A DNA stretch of 5,839 bases from Thermodesulfovibrionales bacterium (lineage in GTDB: Bacteria; Nitrospirota; Thermodesulfovibrionia; Thermodesulfovibrionales; UBA1546): NCBI GenBank assembly GCA_919901705.1, contig CAKKPR010000125.1, positions 1 through 5,839 on the forward strand, in the 5' to 3' direction. A program made the position numbers and the translations under genes. The notes beneath the pieces are model-generated. The model ran no database searches. It saw only the letters and a program-made list of their open reading frames with translations, and was not told the origin of the DNA. Of the stretch, positions 1 to 5,419 are shown piece by piece (position 1 is the first letter of the stretch; each line of letters opens with the position of its first letter).

Positions 1-564
1 GCCGCGTTCATTATATCCGATAATAACCATAAAATGATTTGACTGCAACACCCAAAAACCGTAATCAACCAGCACTACAAGCGGATACCCTGCATCTATG
101 CTTTTCCTGAGGTCGTCCATTCCCCCTGAGTACTGCTCTGCAAGCATCCCTTTCCTTTGGGGATAAATAACCATATCAAGGTCAAGGGTGCCTCCGGCAG
201 ACTTACTGTATATTTCCTTTGCAATTTCATCAGGAGTGATGCTGACGTTCCAATGGTTCATTACCCCGGCGAGGGATGCAGGGCCGCACTGGTACATCTC
301 CTGTGCAAAGAAGGGGACATTAGCGATAACGTGATACTGTCCTGATTCATTGATTTTATTAACAGAAGCGCAGGAATGCAAAAGGAGCATCGTAAAAAGA
401 ATTAATTTAACTAACCTGTCATTGCGAGCGAAGCGAAGCAATCCGACCCAAAGGGTCGTTGCGAGGGCAAAGCCCGTGGCAATCTCAATTTGAGATTCCT
501 CACTTCGTTCGGAATGACACTTCGTGTCAGATTGCTTCGTCGCCTTCGTTCCTCGCAATGACAT
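1..564 (-). CDS. C39-like cysteine peptidase, predicted lipoprotein, PA2778-type (3' end beyond window)
   Basis: This gene is open to the window edge, so its C-terminus is missing. Seen: with the ATG at 564-562 as residue 1, residues 50-65 read RLVKLILFTMLLLHSC, a classic lipoprotein signal with lipobox LHSC and acceptor Cys65. EMYQCGPASLAGVMNHW follows, with the QCGPAS nucleophile motif (Cys93, codon 288-286), and then NHFMVIIGYNERG with the catalytic-type His177 (codon 36-34). That Cys/His pattern is typical of C39/papain-like peptidases. The third catalytic residue would lie past position 1. The neighbour upstream is a PA2779-family gene; the two families are commonly found adjacent, which supports the PA2778 assignment. 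Substrate and role are unknown. Start choice is uncertain. ATG 564 sits 5 bases after the upstream stop, with TAAGG 3 nt upstream, but residues 2-49 come from a palindromic repeat. TTG 441 (inside the repeat) gives a shorter leader. ATG 390 leaves too little signal peptide. Confidence 0.78.
   Translation of the reverse strand, partial: MSLRGTKATKQSDTKCHSERSEESQIEIATGFALATTLWVGLLRFARNDRLVKLILFTMLLLHSCASVNKINESGQYHVIANVPFFAQEMYQCGPASLAGVMNHWNVSITPDEIAKEIYSKSAGGTLDLDMVIYPQRKGMLAEQYSGGMDDLRKSIDAGYPLVVLVDYGFWVLQSNHFMVIIGYNERG
417..563. repeat. Palindromic interspersed repeat (MITE-like, 'CHSERSEES/RFARND' type)
   Basis: This element of about 147 bp is bounded by perfect 12-bp terminal inverted repeats, tgtcattgcgag at 417-428 and ctcgcaatgaca at 552-563. 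A second inverted pair, cgaagcaatc (434-443) and gattgcttcg (530-539), lies inside them. Nested small palindromes follow one another: cgaccc-aaa-gggtcg (444-458), gggc-aaa-gccc (465-475), aatctcaa-t-ttgagatt (481-497) and tgacac-ttc-gtgtca (515-529). No obvious target-site duplication is seen. The minus-strand translation contains MSLRGTKATKQS, CHSERSEESQ and RFARND, peptides I recognise as recurring spurious annotations of such repeats in many genomes. It encodes no transposase, so it would be non-autonomous. It lies at the junction between the PA2779-family gene and the peptidase gene, inside the latter's open frame. Confidence 0.88.
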
Positions 565-567
565 ATA

Positions 568-572
568 CCTTA
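568..572 (-). promoter_or_regulatory. Possible ribosome binding site for the C39-like peptidase
   Basis: TAAGG on the minus strand overlaps the stop codon of the PA2779-family gene and lies 3 nt before ATG 564-562. The spacing is short, so it is a modest site. It favours a start just outside the repeat, coupled to translation of the upstream gene. Confidence 0.35.
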
Positions 573-962
573 CTTTGTTACTATAACTCTCTGACCGGTA
601 AGTTGAAGCAGCACGACAACGAGCACAGCTATTACGAGCAATGCGATTATCACTCCGAGAACCTCGCCTCCAACCTTTATGTCATCTATCTGAAGGGCTA
701 ATTTGTGTATCTGCTGGTCGCTGAGGCTGCCCAGCCTGGCCTGTATCTCATCCTGAGTAAGGCCGAATTTCTCAAGCCTTTCGCTGACCATCTTCACCTC
801 AATGACTTTCTGAATCTTTTCAAGGTCAGCAGCCCTGTCTGCCTGCGACATGGCAATCAGCGCTGACGGCGCAAGGCCTGCATCAGCCTTTGGCGTAATT
901 CCGATTATGAACATTGCAATGATCAAATACATCGCAACGACTCTCATCAATGGCATACTCAT
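570..962 (-). CDS. PA2779-family small membrane protein
   Basis: The product is 130 residues. Seen: an N-terminal signal-like helix (about residues 6-25) ending in TPKADAG, with a likely signal peptidase I site after ADA; a charged, helical middle (about 35-95: SQADRAADLEKIQKVIEVK, then LEKFGLTQDEIQARLGSLSD); a Gly-Gly pair at 98-99; and a strongly hydrophobic C-terminal helix (about 102-121), with TGQRVIVTK at the end. This order of signal, 'QADR' helix, 'LG...EI.ARL..LSD' segment and GG-TM matches the PA2779 family, whose biochemical role is not known. The predicted topology is export followed by anchoring through the C-terminal helix. ATG 962 is chosen over GTG 971 because the strong GGGAGGTG site lies 6 nt before ATG 962 and overlaps the GTG. 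The gene is 35 bases after gspD and 5 bases before the peptidase ATG, so co-transcription with the secretion genes is likely. Confidence 0.85.
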   Translation of the reverse strand: MSMPLMRVVAMYLIIAMFIIGITPKADAGLAPSALIAMSQADRAADLEKIQKVIEVKMVSERLEKFGLTQDEIQARLGSLSDQQIHKLALQIDDIKVGGEVLGVIIALLVIAVLVVVLLQLTGQRVIVTK

Positions 963-968
963 GTTATT

Positions 969-976
969 CACCTCCC
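969..976 (-). promoter_or_regulatory. Ribosome binding site setting the PA2779-family start
   Basis: GGGAGGTG is a strong Shine-Dalgarno sequence 6 nt before ATG 962-960. It includes the alternative GTG (971-969), which argues against that codon as the start. Confidence 0.75.
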
Positions 977-997
977 TTCTCTATAGAGTCGTAAACT

Positions 998-3103
998 TCA
1001 GTTTTTATTTTTTGTTTTTTTTAGATGCGTTAAGGGCAGATTGACTGTGCTGCCCTTCGGAATCATCTTAATGCTCTTTATGTCTTCATTCAAAGCAATA
1101 AACTCGCTTAAAAAAACATTCAAATCTTCATCCTTCAGGGTATAGCCATGTGCCTCTATAAGGTCTATCAAAGGCGTGTCCATTCCAACAGCAACTGTTA
1201 CAGTATTATTTATATTTGACGCCTCAGATTTATCGTCTGATGCCTCGTCGGGTTTGTTTTTCTCAAGCCTTTCCTTGATTGTCTTTACCTTATACTGAAA
1301 CTCTCTGGTAACAGCATCTGCCTCCTCCTGATTGTTTATTACATGAGGGGTCACCATTACCAGAAGTTCTGTTTTGCTGTATGTGTCTGTTGTTGTTCCA
1401 AACAAATAACCCAATATGGGTATTTTACTTAAGAAGGGTATTCCTGAGCGCCCCTGACTTTTAGACTCCCTGATTAGTCCTCCGAGAACAAGCGTATGCC
1501 CCGATTGAACAACAGCGCTTGTCTTGGCCTTTCTTGTGTTAAAACCCTGGAAGTCCTGTCCTGCAACCTTGATAAGCGCTCCAAGTCCACTTACTTCCTG
1601 GGTAATATCAAGGGTAACACGATTTTTTTCTGTTATGTGAGGCTTCACAGTCAAAAGGGTTCCCACTGTTTTATACTGAATCTGTCCGGTGGAAACAAGG
1701 GTTGTTGGGGTTATTGAGCCAGTAGTAGTAGAAGGCTGCTGAGTCAAACCTGTTGCAGTAGGCACTTCATCTCCTATCTGTATATTAGCCTCCTTATTAT
1801 CCATCGCAAGAATATGGGGGCTTGCAAGGACATTCACGTTTCCCATACTTGCTAAGGCATTCAGCAGAATGCCAAATCTCTCAGGTTTAATAACTGAAGC
1901 GAAAGGGCTTGTAGGAACTAATGCAAGTGAGCTTCCAATACTTGAACTAATACTGCCGGATGGGTTAAAGCCGGCTAATGATGCAAGAGACTGGCCTTCA
2001 GCGTGTACCGAGCCTTTAAGCAGCCACTCAATTCCCAGCACTGTCTTATCATCTAAAGATACCTCTGCTATAAGCACCTCTATCAAAACCTGTTTTACCG
2101 GCACATCAAGTTTTTTCAGAATCTCAAGCACGGCAAGATAACTCCTCGGATTCGTTTTGATAACAATGCCGTTTATATCTTCATAGGCAGCAATGATTAT
2201 CTCGCCTTCGACCTCTCCGGGCAGTCCTTCTGCCGCAGCAGTAGTTACGGTGCCCTTGGGCAGGCCCGGAAGCGGAGAAGTCAGCCTTGGAGAAGAGGCC
2301 CTGCCGTCTTTCTTTTCTACATACAGGCTTTTCAATATTTCTGCAAGCTTCTTTGCCTCTCCGTTCTCAACATAATAAACAAAGGTCCTTATGGACTCGC
2401 GGTCCACAGACGATATATCAAGGGCCTCAAGCACTTTCATGAATTTGACAATTCCTGCAGGAGGCGCGGTAACTATCAGAAGATTGGTCGGTTCATACAC
2501 AGTAAGGTCAGTGCCGCGGGGCATCAGGTTCCTGAGTACATTAACGATATCATTTGCCTTAACATATTCAAGGGGTATTATCTGCGTTATGAAGCTTGAA
2601 TCAAGCTGCAATTTAACATCCTTGCCTATCTGAACAGAAACAGGCTGCTGTTTTGCGGTATCTATGGGCACAATCCTGTAAAGCGTTCCGTCCTTCACTG
2701 CAGTAAGCCCGTTTACCTCAAGGATGGTCTGGAATATCTGGAAGAGGTCTTTAACAGGAAATTTCCTGTAGGACTGGATAGTGACCTTCCCTGAAACTCC
2801 TGCTCCGATTATGTAGTTAATATTAAGAAGCTCTCCGATAGTGGATATAACGGTCTCTATATCAGCCCCGTCAAAATTCAATATTACATATTTTTCATCT
2901 GCCTCTTTCTCAACCCTGATGGATTCGACTTTTCTTGTCTCTTTAGCCTCCGGGGGTTTCTGTGGAAGTTCAGGCAATTTAATATCTTCAGAAGGCAACA
3001 GGGCCAGGTCTGTTTCTTTCGCCTCCTCTTTTGTAACCTGCCTTGGCGCACATGAACCAAGCAGGAAAACAACCAGGATAGCTGCAATAATTCTCAAGGG
3101 CAT
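998..3103 (-). CDS. gspD: Type II secretion secretin GspD, predicted lipoprotein (liposecretin)
   Basis: The 701-residue product forms the outer-membrane channel through which folded T2S substrates leave. Seen: a signal peptide with lipobox LGSC (Cys18), a Pro/Glu/Lys-rich linker (20-70), an N0 domain (about 72-148), an N1-type secretin repeat (about 172-229), and a second repeat (about 240-336) interrupted by a Ser/Pro/Gly-rich loop (263-299). The secretin core starts at VKQVLIEVLIAEVSLDD and includes IGDEVPTATG (443-452), IQYKTVGTLLTVKPHI (475-490), LVLGGLIRES (538-547) and IPFLSKIPILGYLFG (555-569), closing with TELLVMVTPHVI (578-589). A C-terminal extension of about 110 residues has a charged stretch (600-628) and a small domain (about 630-695). 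The lipobox suggests self-targeting to the outer membrane without a separate pilotin, as known for HxcQ; this is inference. The ATG lies 7 bases after the gspC-like stop, with GAGG in the end of that gene. The last codons are an A-rich tract. Confidence 0.96.
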   Translation of the reverse strand: MPLRIIAAILVVFLLGSCAPRQVTKEEAKETDLALLPSEDIKLPELPQKPPEAKETRKVESIRVEKEADEKYVILNFDGADIETVISTIGELLNINYIIGAGVSGKVTIQSYRKFPVKDLFQIFQTILEVNGLTAVKDGTLYRIVPIDTAKQQPVSVQIGKDVKLQLDSSFITQIIPLEYVKANDIVNVLRNLMPRGTDLTVYEPTNLLIVTAPPAGIVKFMKVLEALDISSVDRESIRTFVYYVENGEAKKLAEILKSLYVEKKDGRASSPRLTSPLPGLPKGTVTTAAAEGLPGEVEGEIIIAAYEDINGIVIKTNPRSYLAVLEILKKLDVPVKQVLIEVLIAEVSLDDKTVLGIEWLLKGSVHAEGQSLASLAGFNPSGSISSSIGSSLALVPTSPFASVIKPERFGILLNALASMGNVNVLASPHILAMDNKEANIQIGDEVPTATGLTQQPSTTTGSITPTTLVSTGQIQYKTVGTLLTVKPHITEKNRVTLDITQEVSGLGALIKVAGQDFQGFNTRKAKTSAVVQSGHTLVLGGLIRESKSQGRSGIPFLSKIPILGYLFGTTTDTYSKTELLVMVTPHVINNQEEADAVTREFQYKVKTIKERLEKNKPDEASDDKSEASNINNTVTVAVGMDTPLIDLIEAHGYTLKDEDLNVFLSEFIALNEDIKSIKMIPKGSTVNLPLTHLKKTKNKN

Positions 3104-3110
3104 AATCTAT

Positions 3111-3599
3111 TTACCTCGGCCTTTTTATAGTCTTTATCCTGTCAAGGCTCAATACTATATTTTCTTCATTCCATCTCAATTCGACACTCTTCTGCTGAAC
3201 ATCAACAACTTCCACATCATCAAACCTGTCGCCTTTTCTTGCAGCAACAGCCTTGGCCTTGTCCTTTTCTATATAGGCAATATATTCTCCGAACTGGTCC
3301 AGAATAATCCCCTTTAGATTCATATCCGGTCTTTTGGGCGGTTCTGCGGCCTTGCCCTGGGGCTGGGGTTTAGGCTGTACAGGGCTTCTCGTGGAACTGA
3401 ATAAATTGTTCTCTACTATTTCCCTGCCCCATGCCGCCTCAAAAACCGGCAATGCCTTCTTGCCGTTATTTGCAGCCTCCCTGCCGCTAATCTCAATACT
3501 CTTCAAGGGATTATATATTATTGCCTCTTTATACATATCAATAGATAAAACTAAAACAGCAAGACACAAAAATACTAATATAACCCACCGTATTATCAT
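3111..3599 (-). CDS. GspC/PilP-like inner-membrane protein with HR domain
   Basis: The 162-residue product is the likely link between the inner-membrane platform and the secretin. Seen: one N-terminal membrane helix (about residues 5-20, WVILVFLCLAVLVLSI), a short periplasmic segment ending in the VENNLFSS motif (62-69) typical of GspC just before its linker, and a Pro-rich linker (73-91). A compact beta-rich HR domain follows (about 94-151: NLKGIILDQFGEYIAYIEKDK, then a KGDRFDDVEVVDV turn and VELRWNEENIVLSL). The protein ends soon after the HR domain, so the PDZ or coiled-coil region of classical GspC is absent. In the families, the HR domain binds the N0 domain of GspD. The position just before the secretin gene matches pilP before pilQ. 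It starts 3 bases after the gspM stop, with only a weak AGGG next to the ATG, so translational coupling is likely. It could also be named PilP-like; the role is the same. Confidence 0.82.
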   Translation of the reverse strand: MIIRWVILVFLCLAVLVLSIDMYKEAIIYNPLKSIEISGREAANNGKKALPVFEAAWGREIVENNLFSSTRSPVQPKPQPQGKAAEPPKRPDMNLKGIILDQFGEYIAYIEKDKAKAVAARKGDRFDDVEVVDVQQKSVELRWNEENIVLSLDRIKTIKRPR

Positions 3600-3602
3600 A
3601 CC

Positions 3603-4163
3603 CTACAAGCCTTTGGCCTTCTCGTTGCGAGCCGGTTCCGACATCAGCCCCGAAACCTGAATCCTTATTTTCAATTCTCCCGGCGTCTGTATATTCATCA
3701 CGCCTATGCTTAATCTGTCTATCCTGATAAGCTGTTTGCTTGCGTCTGTCTGCTTCATAAACTCACCAAGCTGGATTATTCCTCCACTGGCTTCGAGCTG
3801 AATCGGGAGGTCAGCATAATGTTTATACTTTACCACAGACAAAGGCTTAATTGAGAGTATTTTAATCCCTGATTTTTCAGCCATGTCCTGCACATAGCCC
3901 TGCATTTTTGCAAAGGCAAGGGACTCGTTTTTATCCTGAAAAATATTTGCCTCCAGGCCCTCGACTTCCTTCACCGCAGCATCAAGCTCGGTCTCTGCCT
4001 TCCCTGTGCTTTTAAGAAATGTCTCGTATTTCCGGAGCGAAGCGTATTTTACCTGGAGCAACTCTTTCATTTCAGTTCTTTTTCCTGCAAGCGGCACTAT
4101 AAAAAAAACATGCACGGCAATTATTGCCATTATAATCGCTGATATAATAACTGATTTTTTCAC
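3603..4163 (-). CDS. gspM: Type II secretion protein GspM (PilO-like)
   Basis: The 186-residue product is an inner-membrane platform component that partners GspL. Seen: a short cytoplasmic KK start, one membrane helix (about residues 4-25), a periplasmic coiled-coil-like region (28-72, rich in Lys, Glu and Leu), and a ferredoxin-like alpha/beta domain (about 80-172). In that domain AFAKMQGYVQDMAEKSGIKI, LPIQLEASGGIIQLGEFMKQ and LIRIDRLSIG follow the PilO/GspM_b pattern. The start is GTG, with GGAG (4175-4172) 8 nt upstream. It overlaps the gspL stop by 4 bases (GTGA), indicating translational coupling. Sequence conservation in this family is low, so the call rests on domain layout and on the position between gspL and the gspC-like gene. 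Confidence 0.88.
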   Translation of the reverse strand: MKKSVIISAIIMAIIAVHVFFIVPLAGKRTEMKELLQVKYASLRKYETFLKSTGKAETELDAAVKEVEGLEANIFQDKNESLAFAKMQGYVQDMAEKSGIKILSIKPLSVVKYKHYADLPIQLEASGGIIQLGEFMKQTDASKQLIRIDRLSIGVMNIQTPGELKIRIQVSGLMSEPARNEKAKGL

Positions 4164-5419
4164 CCTGCAAGCTCCAGCCTTATCGAAAATTTTTCCTGGC
4201 CGTCCTGTGATATAATCGGCGATACAAACTCAATTTTTCTGAAAAGTTTCGATTTGCTGAGAGGCTCTATAATGCCTGCCGCTCTTTTTGCAAACCCTTC
4301 CATATCCACCTTGCCCTTTTCATCAACAGACATGCCCGTAAGCCACACATCTTTCGGCAAGACCCTGCTCAATTCAGTAAGCACTTTTATATTAAGATTT
4401 CTTTTCCCCTGGAACTCATGCAGCAACTTTCTCTTTTCATAAATGGTTTCCATTTTTTTTCTTGTCTCAAGCGGCCCTGACGCCTTGTTTTTAATCTGTT
4501 CTATTTTCTTTTCGGTATTGCTCAATGCGGAATAATCCTTGTAATAAGAATATATTTCAGTGAAAAAGAATATCGCAACTGCCAACGCTGTCATTGCGCC
4601 TATTGCATAAGGATAATAGTCTTTCTTTTCAGGCAAGAGGCCTGCCGGTAGAAAATTCATTTCAACCTTTGACTTTTTCAGGGCAGAGAGGGCAATCGCA
4701 TTTGCCGGAGACAGGGCGAATGTCTTTGTATTCAGCTTATTTAACACATCAGGATCGGGATGGCCTGAAATATATATGTCCCCGCCAATAGATGCGGCAA
4801 TGTTTTCAAGTTCAGGCGCGGCATCCTTCCCCTTCGGAACAGCCTTAAACAGAACAGGCATCTGGCCCTTCAGCTCTGCAAGGTAATATGCGGCTTCCGC
4901 TGCATATATAAAAACTGCATCCTTAACCTTGCCTGAGGCAATAAATTCATTCAGGCCCTCTATGAAGGAACACCTTACGCCTGCAAGCTCTAATCCCGAA
5001 TCCCCGGCAGCGCCAAATAATCCGTTCAGCTTATCCTTTCGTATTGACAGGACAAGTGTTCGCATCCTGTTTTGTGTTTTTGAGATAACCAAGAAATCAT
5101 AGGTATACTCCTCTGGCGGCAGCGGCAGATATTTTTCCAATTCATACAGAATGGCATTTTTCATATCAGCCTTTGACAAGGAAGGCATATCAATAAAATT
5201 ATGGGAAAAACTGCTGAAATTTAATCCGATAACCAGGCTATCAGCCTTATAGTCTTCCTTTAATCTGCGGAAGGTCTCTTTAAAGACCGATGTCCTCTCC
5301 TGCTCAGACAGTGGCAGTTTTATATCCTCTGATTTAACAGGTTTTATGATTCCGATTTTTTTGTCGACAATAGAGACACTTAAAAAAGAATCTTCTAAAC
5401 TAACCCCTGCGATTCTCAA
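4160..5419 (-). CDS. gspL: Type II secretion protein GspL (PilM-PilN fusion type)
   Basis: The 419-residue bitopic inner-membrane protein would recruit the GspE ATPase on the cytoplasmic side and pair with GspM in the periplasm. Seen: an N-terminal actin-like PilM-type cytoplasmic domain (about residues 1-250) with MRIAGVSLEDSFLSVSIVDK as its first strands and ILYELEKYLPLPPEEYTYDF (90-109) as the typical PilM/GspL signature. Next come NFLPAGLLP (255-263) just before a single membrane helix (about 269-288), a charged coiled coil (296-340), and a PilN-type ferredoxin-like domain (341-418) with VLTELSRVLPKDVWLTGMSV and LSKSKLFRKIEFVSP. The length fits normal GspL. The start is TTG, supported by a strong GGAGGGAG site, and it overlaps the gspK end by 20 bases. 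No other start near this point has comparable ribosome-binding support, and the first residues fit the expected beta strand. Confidence 0.93.
   Translation of the reverse strand: MRIAGVSLEDSFLSVSIVDKKIGIIKPVKSEDIKLPLSEQERTSVFKETFRRLKEDYKADSLVIGLNFSSFSHNFIDMPSLSKADMKNAILYELEKYLPLPPEEYTYDFLVISKTQNRMRTLVLSIRKDKLNGLFGAAGDSGLELAGVRCSFIEGLNEFIASGKVKDAVFIYAAEAAYYLAELKGQMPVLFKAVPKGKDAAPELENIAASIGGDIYISGHPDPDVLNKLNTKTFALSPANAIALSALKKSKVEMNFLPAGLLPEKKDYYPYAIGAMTALAVAIFFFTEIYSYYKDYSALSNTEKKIEQIKNKASGPLETRKKMETIYEKRKLLHEFQGKRNLNIKVLTELSRVLPKDVWLTGMSVDEKGKVDMEGFAKRAAGIIEPLSKSKLFRKIEFVSPIISQDGQEKFSIRLELAG

Noticed and set aside
459..701. 80-codon plus-strand open frame starting in the repeat
   Set aside because: It begins inside the palindromic repeat and runs antisense to the PA2779-family gene. 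Such repeat-derived frames are common spurious calls.
1001..1022. T-run on the plus strand, considered as a terminator
   Set aside because: On the transcribed minus strand it is an A-run inside the gspD coding end, and no GC-rich hairpin precedes it in either direction.
2841..3317. 158-codon plus-strand open frame across the gspD start and the gspC-like end
   Set aside because: It lies wholly antisense to two well-supported genes, has no ribosome binding site that I can see, and its translation shows no recognisable domain.
3621..3631. ctcgttgcgag near the gspM end, similar to part of the 417-563 repeat
   Set aside because: Only about 10 bases match, without the flanking modules, and they encode ordinary C-terminal residues of GspM. 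Chance similarity is enough.
3334..3660. 108-codon plus-strand open frame opposite the gspC-like gene
   Set aside because: It is a shadow of the Pro-rich linker and membrane helix region of the minus-strand gene, with no supporting signal.
4035..4044. gagcgaagcg in gspM, identical to 426-435 of the repeat
   Set aside because: It is a 10-base match with no inverted partner nearby, inside a normal coding segment, and is probably coincidental.
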